A stretch of 52,785 bases of DNA from CAZKTO01 sp964555685 (GTDB taxonomy: Bacteria > Chloroflexota > Dehalococcoidia > SHYB01). The stretch is from positions 1 through 52,785 of the forward strand of contig CAZKTO010000011.1 of assembly GCA_964555685.1 (NCBI GenBank), written 5' to 3'. Both the position numbers and the translations under genes were made by a program. The notes beneath the pieces are model-generated. The model saw only the letters and a program-made list of their open reading frames with translations. It made no database searches and had not been told where the DNA came from. The stretch's first letter is position 1. Each line of letters begins with the position of its first letter. Below, one piece after another: positions 38,881 to 47,782 of this stretch.

Positions 38881-40101
38881 TTACAACGCTCCTCCAGCCC
38901 GCAGGGAGCATAGGAGTTGTCGGGTTAGTCCGAGCTCCCCCACATACACTTCTGCGTTATGCTCGCCGAGTCTCGGGGCCCGCTGCGTCCTCGTGGGAGT
39001 GGCCGACATGCTATACGGCGGTCTTGGATAGGCGACAACACGCCCCGCTTCAGGATGGTCGACGGGAACGAAGAACTGTCTCGCTTGAAGCTGAGGATCG
39101 GTGAAGAGGTCCGCTGTATTGTTCAGCGACCCCGCTGGGATTCCCCATTTCTGGGCGCGTTGCATGACCTCATCTTTCGGCCTCCCCCTCGTGAAAGCCG
39201 TGATGATCGCGTCCACGTGTGGCTGATTCGGGACGGTGTATGCGAGGTCCAGCCACTTAGGATCGCGGAGGTCGTGCTCCATCCCCTCCTCGGCGAGAAG
39301 CTCCACGAGCGCCTCCACGTGATAGAGCCAAACCAGGAGTATCCAGCCGTCCCGACACGGGTAAGGGCTCATCACGCCGCGCGCGTTCCCCGGCCGTTGC
39401 ATCCACGGTGGAATCGCCATGGGGAAAGCTGTCGAATATGCCTGCGCGTCCAGCCCGAAGCTTAGCACCTCCTGCATCGAGACTTCGACGCGCTGGCCAA
39501 GTCCGGTACGCTCTTGATCCCACAGCGCCACGAGGGTGCCTTCCGCCGCTCGAGTGCCGGCTGCCTGCAACGCGAGAAACGAGCTATAGCCTCCGCTTGG
39601 TGCCATATCTTTGTAGCCGCAGCTGTACATAAGGCCGCTCATCGCCATCCCGACGATGTCCGGTGCCTTGTAGCCTGCGTAGGGCCCGTCAAGCCCGAAA
39701 CCGGTGACACAGGTAACCACAAGATGCGGGAAAGCCTTCGCGAGCACTTCGTACCCAAGGCCGACCCGATCCAGATGTCCGGGCGGATAGGATGCGACAA
39801 TTCCGTTCGCACCACTGGCCAGCGCCTTGAACGCATGCCGGCCATCGGCAGTGTCCAGGTTCAGCGTGACCGATCTCTTGTTCGTATTGAGCGCAAGGTA
39901 CCACAGGCTGCGTTCAGGTCCGGGCACGTCACCCCAAAACGGCGGCAATGACCGGTCGGGACACCCCGTAGGGGGCTCAATCTTCATGACGTCGGCACCG
40001 AGATCCGCGAGCAGTTTGCCACAGTAGGAACCCAGGGTATCCCCAAGCTCGAGGATGCGGTACCCTGCTAGCGCTCCCTTTGTATTCTTCTGCCTAGCCA
40101 C
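38881..40101 (-). CDS. family III CoA-transferase-like protein without the catalytic Asp
   Basis: A 406-residue protein with the family features LAGYRILELGDTLGSYCGKLL, LGADVMKIEPPTG, and VVTCVTGFGLDGPYAGY. Where active relatives have Asp before the helix leading to the RTG motif, this one reads GGYSSFLALQAAGTRAAEG, with no Asp. The fold is otherwise complete and in normal length. It is first in a two-gene unit with an Asp-containing member, so I read it as the structural or substrate-binding subunit of a heteromer. Confidence 0.85.
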   Translation of the reverse strand: MARQKNTKGALAGYRILELGDTLGSYCGKLLADLGADVMKIEPPTGCPDRSLPPFWGDVPGPERSLWYLALNTNKRSVTLNLDTADGRHAFKALASGANGIVASYPPGHLDRVGLGYEVLAKAFPHLVVTCVTGFGLDGPYAGYKAPDIVGMAMSGLMYSCGYKDMAPSGGYSSFLALQAAGTRAAEGTLVALWDQERTGLGQRVEVSMQEVLSFGLDAQAYSTAFPMAIPPWMQRPGNARGVMSPYPCRDGWILLVWLYHVEALVELLAEEGMEHDLRDPKWLDLAYTVPNQPHVDAIITAFTRGRPKDEVMQRAQKWGIPAGSLNNTADLFTDPQLQARQFFVPVDHPEAGRVVAYPRPPYSMSATPTRTQRAPRLGEHNAEVYVGELGLTRQLLCSLRAGGAL

Positions 40102-40366
40102 GCGGCTGCCACTCTCCGATAACTCTTTGGACCGACCCTGACAGGCGGGGGCTCCAGTGTCAGGAAACTACCACCCTTTTGGACCGGGCGCAAGCGCTGG
40201 GGCACACGATCCACCCATGGTGTCGGGTCCGCACTGAGACCCGCCCCATGGGTTTGGGGAGGGAAGTCGTGGCCCATATTCTCGTAGCAATGACACCTTG
40301 AACAACGCTCGCAGTATCGGCGGAGACTCTTACTGACCACAGAGCGCTGAATCCGTGGGACGGATA

Positions 40367-40398
40367 GCGCAGGGGCACGGCGCGCCGTGCCCCTGCGC
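40367..40398. repeat. perfect 32-bp palindrome
   Basis: Each half is 16 nt and exactly self-complementary (core GGCACGGCGCGCCGTGCC). It lies in the 322-bp gap 40102-40423, which otherwise contains no supported gene and presumably the promoter of the CoA-transferase pair. Confidence 0.8.
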
Positions 40399-40423
40399 GT
40401 CTCGGGATAGGCTTCCCCATTCC

Positions 40424-40595
40424 CTTAGCACTCCGCGCAAAGCTCAATAAGCACAGCAAAGCAAGGGCCCGCGCTCCCCAGCGCGGGCCCTGTTCCTTCG
40501 CGGCCTGGGTGACGGGCTAGGCCGTGATCAGCTCGCGGGCCTGGCTGTAGACGTCCTGCTTCTTGCCGTAGATGACGGCGGAGGCCTTGGCCGCC
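40424..40595. repeat. ~170-bp direct repeat, left copy
   Basis: Matches 44193-44463 (ignoring the N gap) in the same orientation at about 90-95%. It carries a terminator hairpin (40464-40491, loop CCCC) and the last codons of the gene found complete at 44285. The two copies bracket the amidohydrolase and binding-protein genes. Confidence 0.8.
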
Positions 40596-40597
40596 CG
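40517..40597 (-). pseudogene. 3' fragment duplicate of the conserved gene at 44285
   Basis: The minus frame encodes AAKASAVIYGKKQDVYSQAR and then ELITA with a stop at 40519-40517, nearly identical to the C terminus of the gene ending at 44285 (AAKGAAVIYGKKQ...). Upstream the match ends abruptly at the promoter/leader repeat, so only about 27 codons were copied. Confidence 0.8.
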
Positions 40598-40716
40598 CGT
40601 CTCGTTACGGGGTTGCAAAAGGTGCTTGACAGGCCGAGACAAGGGGCCTATCGTTCGCCTGAACGGCGGTGGAGACCAAGCATGCCTCCGTCGTGTGTTG
40701 AAATGGGAAATCCCGG
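40592..40716 (+). repeat. 125-bp promoter/leader repeat, copy B
   Basis: Partner of 36871-36995. Conserved hairpin arms at 40664-40669 and 40688-40693. It begins exactly where the duplicated gene fragment ends, marking a recombination junction, and it precedes the amidohydrolase gene. Confidence 0.85.
40626..40654 (+). promoter_or_regulatory. promoter of the amidohydrolase-binding protein operon
   Basis: TTGACA (40626-40631), 17 bp spacer, TATCGT (40649-40654); leader of about 95 nt to the ATG at 40757. Confidence 0.6.
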
Positions 40717-40756
40717 GTATTGCCGCTACTACAGGCGGAAGGAGCGGAGGCAATCG

Positions 40757-42202
40757 ATGGTTAAAGCATACGCGTCCGCCTCAGCCAAGGTCCGCGCACG
40801 TCTCAACTACCCCATCATTGACGCCGATGGGCACACCGTCGAGCTCACGCCCGTCGTCCTGGACTATATGAAGGAGATAGGTGGCACCGACATCTTGAAG
40901 AAAGTTTGGGATCGGGCCAACTTGACCCACTGGACCTCCCCTGAGGAGCGAAGAGACAACTGGGTCCCTCTCAAAACCTGGTGGGGGTTGCCGCCCCGAA
41001 CACTTGATCGAGCCACCGCCCATCTCCCTCGACTCCTGTACGAACGCCTGGACGACATGGGAATCGACTTCGCTGTTCAATACCCGTCGTTCGGTTTGGG
41101 GCTCCCCAGGATAGAGGACCGGGAGACACGCTTGGTGGCCTGTCGGGCATACAACACCTACCTCTCTGCTGCGTATAGGGAATACGCTGACCGAATGACG
41201 CCCGCAGCTGTTATCCCGATGCACACCCCCCAGGAAGCCATCGACGAGTTGCAATACGCAGTCAAAGTCCTTGGGCTGAAGGTTATCATGATCTCCCTCG
41301 TGTCTCGCCCTATTCCGAGGGTTCGCCGCGAGTGGCCCCAGGCGGCTGCCTTCGCCGAACGTCTGGAGACTTTCGGGCTGGACAGCGACTACGACTACGA
41401 TCCCGTTTGGGCCAAGTGTGTCGAGCTAAAGGTCGCAGTGGTTTCTCACGCCGCCGGCATGGATTGGGGGAGCCGCCGGTCTATCTCGAACTACATGTTC
41501 AATCACATCGGCATGTTCGCCGCCGCTGGTGAAGCGCTTTGCAAGTCCCTGTTTATGGGAGGGGTTACGCGGCGCTTCCCCACTCTGAATTTCGCCTTCC
41601 TGGAAGGCGGCGTGGGCTGGGCGTGCAACCTGTATGCCGATATGGTGGGCCACTGGGAAAAGCGCAATGGGAAAGCCATCCATAATCTCGATCCAGCCAG
41701 GACGGACCAAGAACTGCTCCTGCGTCTCATGGCCGAGTATGGCGGTGAAATGGTGACGTCTAGGCTGGAGAGCCTTCGGGCGTTCTTTCGGCAGGAGCAG
41801 CCGAGACCACCCGTGCTTGACGATTGGGCAGCCTGCCAGATCGACAAAGCTGAGGACCTTCATACGTTGTTTGTCCCGCGGTTCTACTTCGGCTGTGAGG
41901 CCGATGACCCTATGAACGCATTGGCCTTCAACACGAAGGTAAATCCCTTCGGCGCCCGGCTCCAAGCGGTCTTGGGTTCCGATATAGGCCACTGGGACGC
42001 TGCGGATATGATGAACGTGGTGGCAGAAGCGTATGAGTTGGTTGAGAGAGGGCTCATTGCCGAGGAAGATTTCCGGGACTTGGTGTTCACCAATCCGGTT
42101 CGCCTGCATGCGGGCATGGACCCGGACTTCTTCAAGGGGACCCGAGTTGAGAACGCAGTAGCACGACTCCTAAGGGGGTCTGAGGAGGGACGGCACCCAT
42201 GA
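40757..42202 (+). CDS. amidohydrolase-2 family protein
   Basis: A 481-residue member, longer than the copies at 5292 and 34450. ATG 40757 has GGAGG 6 nt upstream. Motifs: NYPIIDADGHTVE (D-x-H), LYERLDDMGIDFAVQYPSF, VAVVSHAAGMDWG with the central His, NFAFLEGGVGWACNLYADM, and LGSDIGHWDAADM with the late Asp. There is an inserted segment of about 90 residues after the VGW motif. The SBP gene overlaps its stop by 4 nt, linking uptake with degradation of the same compound. Confidence 0.9.
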   Translation: MVKAYASASAKVRARLNYPIIDADGHTVELTPVVLDYMKEIGGTDILKKVWDRANLTHWTSPEERRDNWVPLKTWWGLPPRTLDRATAHLPRLLYERLDDMGIDFAVQYPSFGLGLPRIEDRETRLVACRAYNTYLSAAYREYADRMTPAAVIPMHTPQEAIDELQYAVKVLGLKVIMISLVSRPIPRVRREWPQAAAFAERLETFGLDSDYDYDPVWAKCVELKVAVVSHAAGMDWGSRRSISNYMFNHIGMFAAAGEALCKSLFMGGVTRRFPTLNFAFLEGGVGWACNLYADMVGHWEKRNGKAIHNLDPARTDQELLLRLMAEYGGEMVTSRLESLRAFFRQEQPRPPVLDDWAACQIDKAEDLHTLFVPRFYFGCEADDPMNALAFNTKVNPFGARLQAVLGSDIGHWDAADMMNVVAEAYELVERGLIAEEDFRDLVFTNPVRLHAGMDPDFFKGTRVENAVARLLRGSEEGRHP

Positions 42203-43968
42203 CATGCACTCGTAGGAGCATCTTCTCTGTGGTTGCGGTGCTGGCCGCCTTGACCGTCGGCTTGGCGGCGTGCGGAGGTGCCGAGCCCGCTGCGACCCCT
42301 GAACCCACCGCTGCGCCAGCGCCGCAGGCGACCGCGCCCCCCGCCCAGCCGACGCAGCCGCCTTTACCCACCGCGACGGCGGCCCCGTCACCGACGCCGA
42401 GACCGACGCCGACGCCGCCTCCAGCCACCCCACGCCCGGCTGGCCCCCAGCCCAGGTACGGGGGCGTCCTTCAGGCCAGGCTCCACATCGACTGGCCCAA
42501 CTGGGACACCTACCACAACACGGGCGGATTCTCCACGGTGTTCAACCAACAACTCCTCAGTAATCTCATCCGATTCAAAAAGGACAGCGTTTCGGTGATC
42601 GAAGGAGATACGGCGGAGAGTTGGGAACTGGGGGCCGACGGCAAGACCTACACATTCAAGCTGCGCAAGGACGTCTTGTGGTCCGACGGCAAGCCCTTCA
42701 CCTCAGCCGACGTGCTCTACAACTTCCAGCGGGCTGCCGACCCGAAGTTCGTCTTCAACAAAGAGAGGGTGGACCCTATCGCCGTCATGGAGGCGCCCGA
42801 CCCATTCACTTTCAAAGTCATACTGAAGACGGTGAGCGCCTCCTTCCTCCCTAACATCGCGGGGCCTTTTATGCTCATGTACCCCGCCCACGTCTCCGAC
42901 ATGGCTGCATGGCAGAGGTCGCCCGTGGGGAGTGGTCCCTTCCTCTTCAAGCAGTACAATAAGGGCGCATCCCAGGTCTTCACGAAAAATCCTGGCTATT
43001 ACGGGAAGGACGCTGTCGGCCGGCGCCTGCCTTATCTTGACGAAATTGTATACCACATCATTGGTGAACCAACCCTCGGTCTAGCGGCCTTCCGGACAGG
43101 CAGACTACACTGTGGCTGCGGGTACGACAGCGATTTCCTCACCGATGCTGAGGAACAGCTCCGAAAGGAGATCGCGGGGGTGAAGCTAGAGCTCACCTTC
43201 GGATCTGTGCACGCTCTCCTGTTCAACCTTCGGCGGCCGTCATTTAATAATCTGGCCTTCCGGCAGGCCCTGGCTGTCGGATTCGACAAGGAGAAGGTCG
43301 CCGCCGTCGCCCGTCAGGGAAAGAACTATCGTCCTATGCCCCCCCTCTTTCCACCTGAACTGGGCGGCCAGTGGGGCCTTCCAAAGAGCGAGCTTATCAA
43401 AATCCCAGGCTACAACCCCGACCACTCGGCGGACTTGGCTATAGCGAGACAGAAGTTCCAGGAGTCGGGCATCGACCCCAGGGACGTGTCGCTGCAGGTT
43501 CTTGGCAGCGCCTCCGTCCGCACTGCGACTGAACTCGTGGCCACAGTCCTCTCCGAACTAGGGGTGAAGGCCGTGCCCTTCGTGCCAGAGCTCGCAGAGT
43601 TGACGAGGCGCCGTACCGCCGGTGACTTCGACATCCTATATTTCCTCGTCGGACTCTCGCTTGACGACCCGGCCGACCAGTACGCCAGCGTGCTACAGAG
43701 GGATGGCTCGCGCAACTTCGGGAGATACATCAGTGACCGAGTGGACCGGCTATTGCGAGATCAAGACGCCGAACTCGACCCTGTAAAGCGTCGCGCTTTA
43801 CTCTGGGAGGTGCAGCGGATTCACTTAGCCGAGTTCCCTACGGTGCCATTCCTCTCCCAGGGCGGCGCCTTCGGCACCCGGCCAGAGGTCTTCGGCTACA
43901 TCCCCCCAAAACTCTCGGCGACATCGGCCTTCCGGCTGGAAGAGATCTGGCTGGAACCCGCTCTTTGA
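42199..43968 (+). CDS. peptide/nickel-type ABC transporter substrate-binding lipoprotein (SBP_bac_5)
   Basis: A 589-residue lipoprotein. Signal peptide with lipobox LAACG (Cys about residue 25), then a ~60-residue Ala/Pro/Thr/Gln linker typical of Chloroflexota, then the SBP_bac_5 fold: AESWELGADGKTYTFKLRKD, VLWSDGKPFTSADVLYNF, and LPYLDEIVYHIIGEP. The start overlaps the amidohydrolase stop (ATGA). No permease or ATPase gene is in the window, so the membrane partners lie elsewhere. Confidence 0.92.
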   Translation: MTCTRRSIFSVVAVLAALTVGLAACGGAEPAATPEPTAAPAPQATAPPAQPTQPPLPTATAAPSPTPRPTPTPPPATPRPAGPQPRYGGVLQARLHIDWPNWDTYHNTGGFSTVFNQQLLSNLIRFKKDSVSVIEGDTAESWELGADGKTYTFKLRKDVLWSDGKPFTSADVLYNFQRAADPKFVFNKERVDPIAVMEAPDPFTFKVILKTVSASFLPNIAGPFMLMYPAHVSDMAAWQRSPVGSGPFLFKQYNKGASQVFTKNPGYYGKDAVGRRLPYLDEIVYHIIGEPTLGLAAFRTGRLHCGCGYDSDFLTDAEEQLRKEIAGVKLELTFGSVHALLFNLRRPSFNNLAFRQALAVGFDKEKVAAVARQGKNYRPMPPLFPPELGGQWGLPKSELIKIPGYNPDHSADLAIARQKFQESGIDPRDVSLQVLGSASVRTATELVATVLSELGVKAVPFVPELAELTRRRTAGDFDILYFLVGLSLDDPADQYASVLQRDGSRNFGRYISDRVDRLLRDQDAELDPVKRRALLWEVQRIHLAEFPTVPFLSQGGAFGTRPEVFGYIPPKLSATSAFRLEEIWLEPAL

Positions 43969-44145
43969 GATCAGCGCTAACAGAGTCCCGGAGATCGTCC
44001 ACCGTATCGCTCTCAAGTCGTCGTCTCGAACCGTATGCCGTCAGCAGCCGCTCGACCGCTGCTAGCAAGAAGTCGCCGCGTTCGTTCCGCACGAGGGGCG
44101 AGTGGAGCCGTTCGGTGTGGCGAAGGGGGTGAGGGCGGCAGCGGA

Positions 44146-44161
44146 CCCCGACTTGTCGGGG
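44146..44161. repeat. CCCCGAC-N2-GTCGGGG palindrome, copy 7
   Basis: Identical to copy 1 (centre TT). It lies in the 43969-44284 gap downstream of the binding-protein gene, next to the right copy of the direct repeat. The gap carries no gene I can support. Confidence 0.8.
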
Positions 44162-44231
44162 CACCCGGACTGACAAGATTTTGAGATAGTTTCTTAGCAC
44201 TCCGCGCAAAGCTCAATGAGACAGAAAAGCA

Positions 44232-44259
44232 AGGGCCCGCGCTGGGGAGCGCGGGCCCT
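44232..44259 (-). terminator. terminator of the gene at 44285
   Basis: Perfect 12-bp stem AGGGCCCGCGCT/AGCGCGGGCCCT with loop GGGG on the plus strand (CCCC as transcribed), followed on the minus strand by TGCTTTTCTG. Confidence 0.85.
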
Positions 44260-44284
44260 GTTCCTTCGCGGCCTGGGTGACGGG

Positions 44285-45869
44285 CTAGGCCGTGATCAGC
44301 TCNNNNNNNNNNNNNNNNNNNNNNNNNNNNNNNNNNNNNNNNNNNNNNNNNNNNNNNNNNNNNNNNNNNNNNNNNNNNNNNNNNNNNNNNNNNNNNNNNN
44401 NNGCGGGCCTGGCTGTAGACGTCCTGCTTCTTGCCGTAGATGACGGCAGCGCCCTTGGCCGCCGAGACGAGGTGCACCCAGCGGAACGGCTGCCGGGTGT
44501 TGACGTACTCCTCCACGATGGCCTGGTGGAACTTGAAGACGTGCATCTCGGTGAAGTCGTCGCGGCAGGAGAGCTCGGCGAGGCGGGTGAAGAGGGGCAT
44601 GGCGTCGTAGCCGCCGTCGGCGTACTGCTGGGCGAGGGCGATGGTCTGGCGGACCTCGGGCGGCGCCACCATGAGGTCCAGCCGGGGCCCAACGAGGGAG
44701 AAGTCGTACTCGGGCTGGTTCTCGACGCTCTCGGCGATGGCGTCGATGAGGGCGCGCTGGCCGCGGGCCGGAAGCTTCGCCAGGGTCTCGTCGTCCGTCC
44801 GGGGGCCCCACTCCATCTTCTTCTCGCTCAGGCGGATCTCGGGGCCGGTGTGCCAGGTGAGGAGCGCCAGGAGCTTGTTGCGCAGACTGATGCCGGGCAT
44901 CTTGAGGAGGTAGCGGCGGATGTTGATGCCGGTGTGGAGATGGACGTCCATGGGGTTGCCGTAGCTGGTGCGCAGGTGGATGACCGAGGCGCCGATGGAG
45001 ACGGCCTCGGCGGCCCCCTCCAGCGAGAGGCCGGCGGCCAGGGCCTCGGCCACCATCTCCGGGATATCGGCGTAGCGGTCCGTCTTACCGATGCGGTCGG
45101 CCAGCTCGCCGATGGCCTTGGTCTCGCGGGCGCTGGAGCGCTCCGTGACGCCGATCTCGAGGAGCTTATAGCGGTTCAGCAGCTCCTCGATGGCGGGGAA
45201 GGCGGGCGCACTGCTCATGACGGAGAGGTAGAAGGCGCCCTGACAGAGGTAGCGGACGGGCGGGCGCAGGAGGTAGCGAGCATACTCCCAGCCGGCTACG
45301 TCGAGGGCGCGGGCCGTGTAGCTGGGGTAGAGAAAGTAGTGATCGTCCTCGGGGTTGCGGGAGATGGCCTTGGTCAGGACAGCGTCCAGGGCCTCGCCGG
45401 GTGTGAGGTTCTCGAGGAGCCAGAGGAGGTGCTTTTCGACGAAGGAGCCGTGGCGCATGCGCCACCCTCGTTCCAGGGACGCCTTGATGCCCTCGACGCC
45501 GCCTTCGACGTCGTCCAGCGCCTCCAGCTCCGGCATGATGTAGGGGCCCATCTCGGGCGAGTGAACGTGCAGGTTGCAGAGGGTGGTGTGCTGCATGATC
45601 GGGAGATAGGCCGTCTCGCCCGAGAGCATACGGGAGGTATGGTAGACGGGGTACGTGCCGGCGACCGGGTGGATGGGCCCGCCGTGGTGGTGCCCAGGGA
45701 GCTCCGTGGAGCGGGTGACGGCGAGGGCGCCAGCGGTCAGGATGGCCTTGGGCGAGACGCCGGCCCGGAGCTTAGCGAGGGTCGCCGGGATGATCTCCTC
45801 CGGGTCCGTCTCCTCCACGAACCGGACGAGCTCCTCCATCTCGCGGGGGAACCGGACGGGTTTGAACAT
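44285..45869 (-). CDS. conserved His-rich protein of unknown function, interrupted by an assembly gap
   Basis: About 494 residues if the N run is removed. ATG 45869 has GGAGG upstream. I do not recognise the family. It is mostly helical, with a striking LPGHHHGGPIHPVAGTYPVYH (about residues 58-78), NLHVHSPEMGP, and WHTGPEIRLSEKK, His positions that could bind metal. It shares some traits with questin-oxidase-like proteins, but not enough for a call. The 100 N after SQAR are not a multiple of three and break the frame artificially; the left direct repeat shows the natural join SQAR-ELITA-stop. Confidence 0.75.
44303..44402. other. assembly gap (100 N)
   Basis: Exactly 100 N, a default scaffold gap length. 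Flanks CAGCTC and GCGGGC are contiguous in the duplicate at 40530, so true missing sequence may be zero. Confidence 0.95.
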
Positions 45870-46156
45870 CGGCGCCTCCTTGGCGTATCCAACTGGACCG
45901 GAAGTGGCGCGCCGGCCCCGCGTCTCGCCAGAGCCGCGATGGAAACAGACCACATCTCCCGCCCGGCGGCGCCGGGCGTCGGCTCTAGGTTTGCTGTTAC
46001 GTATACCACGTCGCCCGTGCGGAGTCAATCCGTCGAAAGCCGGCGAGAGAGACGCTGGGCGTTGGTGATTCCCTCCGTTTGATGATGTGGAGCAGGCGGA
46101 CAGGCCAGGGGCGGCCTTTGCCGATCGGGTAGACTGGCGCGAGGAGCACTCGCACC

Positions 46157-47323
46157 ATGTCGCGCAACTCACCCCAGGCCACGCTGGGAGACCGGGCCGC
46201 CATCGCGGGAATCGGGCAGACGGCGTTCACGCGCAGCTCCCGCAGGTCGGAGCTGGCGATGGCGGCGGAGGCCTCTCTGGCGGCCATCGCCGACGCGGGC
46301 CTAGCGCCCGAGGAGATCGACGGGATCGTGCGGCTGGAGATGGACTCGACCTCGGAGGTGGCGCTGCAGAACGCCCTGGGCATCCCGTACCTGCGCTTCT
46401 TCTCCCAGTTCGGGTATGCCAACCTGTGCGGCGCGGTGACGCACGCGGCGATGGCGGTGGCCACCGGCATGGCGGCGAACGTGCTGGTCTTCCGCTCGAT
46501 GAACGGACGGTCGGGCCGGCGGCTGGGCGTGTCGCGGGCCGGGGCGGTGGCCGCCGGCGACGCCGCCTTTTGGGCTCCCTACGGGTTCCTGACGCCGGCT
46601 CAGTGGGATGCGGCCATCGCCCGGCGGCACATGGCGCAGTACGGGACGACGAGCCGCCAGATGGGCGCCGTGGCGGTGGCCTGCCGCAGGCACGCCAACC
46701 AGAACCCGCGGGCCCTGATGCACGGCCGACCCCTCACCATCGAGGAGCACCAGGCGTCGCGGACGATCGCGGACCCGCTGCGTCTCTACGATTGCTGCCT
46801 GGAGTCGGACGGCGCGGGGGCGGTGGTGGTGACGTCGTCGGAGCGGGCGCGGGAGCTGCGGCAGCGGCCCGCCTACATCCTGGCCGGCGCGCAAGGGAGC
46901 GGGCCCCGCCAGGGCATCCACAGGCCCTTGGCCTCCGAGAACATGGCGGAGTTCGAGGAGACCCGGTACGTGGCGCGGCAGCTCTTCGCGATGGCTGGCG
47001 TGACGCCCCGGGAGATCGACGTGGCGCAGGTCTACGAGCACTTCACGGTGGCGGTGATCATCGCGCTGGAGGACTTGGGGTTCTGCGCCAAGGGCGAGGG
47101 CGGGCCGTTCGTCGAGGGCGGGCGGATCGAGATCGGGGGCGAGCTGCCCGTGAACACGAGCGGCGGGAACCTTTCGGAGGCGTACGTCCACGGCATCACG
47201 CACATCATCGAGGCGGTGCGCCAGGTGCGGGGGACGTCAACGGCGCAGGTGGCGGGGGCGGAGCTCTCGCTCGTCGCAGGGCCAAACTTCATCCCGACGG
47301 GCGCGCTGATCCTGCGGAGGTAG
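46157..47323 (+). CDS. thiolase-like protein (SCP-x/lipid-transfer type)
   Basis: A 388-residue thiolase-fold protein, paralogue of the gene at 11119. It starts RAAIAGIGQTAFTR, has FSQFGYANLCGAVTHAAMAVATG at the nucleophile region, a central SDGAGAVVVTSSERA, VAQVYEHFTVAV and the C-terminal GGELPVNTSGGNLSEAYVHG. The canonical thiolase Cys is again shifted (LCGAV). No DUF35 gene is adjacent here, so it may share the one at 13304. Divergent from the His-rich gene. Confidence 0.85.
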   Translation: MSRNSPQATLGDRAAIAGIGQTAFTRSSRRSELAMAAEASLAAIADAGLAPEEIDGIVRLEMDSTSEVALQNALGIPYLRFFSQFGYANLCGAVTHAAMAVATGMAANVLVFRSMNGRSGRRLGVSRAGAVAAGDAAFWAPYGFLTPAQWDAAIARRHMAQYGTTSRQMGAVAVACRRHANQNPRALMHGRPLTIEEHQASRTIADPLRLYDCCLESDGAGAVVVTSSERARELRQRPAYILAGAQGSGPRQGIHRPLASENMAEFEETRYVARQLFAMAGVTPREIDVAQVYEHFTVAVIIALEDLGFCAKGEGGPFVEGGRIEIGGELPVNTSGGNLSEAYVHGITHIIEAVRQVRGTSTAQVAGAELSLVAGPNFIPTGALILRR

Positions 47324-47782
47324 AGACCGCAGATTGCACAAGTGTTGTCAACACGGCGAAGAATGCGTCGTCCGATGCCGAATGACGCCGCGCGGCGGCC
47401 CCATCGAGTCGCTCCTCGTCGCCGACGGTGCGAGGCTTCAGCGGAAGAGCTCGATGCGATCCTCGAGGTGTTAGGATAACGTCCTGTTGCTCTTGTCAGG
47501 TGAGCCTGTTAGTATGTTCCGTTAGGTGTAGTTGCTTTATCCGCTTCTCGCCTCTCCCCCTGAGGCGCCGACAGAGAGGCGCGTGCGACGCTACATCTTC
47601 TAACGTTTCTCAAAAGGGAGGCGTCGCATCGGTAGCTCTGCCGGGGACCTGGCTCCCGAGACAACCAGGCAGGGCCTTGATCTTGAGGCCGCATTGCTCG
47701 TAGGTGGCCTTGACAGGGCCAGCTAGCGGGGACGCTTAGGCGCGCTTTCGGCTTGACCCTCAACACAGGCGCCATCTGCACC
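47324..47782. other. intergenic region without a recognisable gene
   Basis: About 460 bp with short unsupported frames only. An open frame reaches upstream of the radical SAM start to 47753. The sequence TTGACAGGGCC at 47710 could belong to a promoter, but no good -10 follows at the right spacing. Confidence 0.4.

Larger units (their letters stand above)
44193..44463. repeat. ~170-bp direct repeat, right copy (with 100 N inside)
   Basis: Partner of 40424-40595. It begins CTTAGCACTCCGCGCAAAGC and includes the terminator and last codons of the gene at 44285. The N run sits at a point where the left copy is continuous. Confidence 0.8.

Noticed and set aside
43838..44209. Minus-strand frame with RLHSPLVRNERGDFLLAAVERL
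   Set aside because: Looks protein-like for about 40 residues but overlaps the end of the binding-protein gene and has no supported start; perhaps a relic, not enough to annotate.
44216..46082. Long frames containing runs of X
   Set aside because: Created by the 100-N gap; they are antisense to the conserved gene at 44285-45869.
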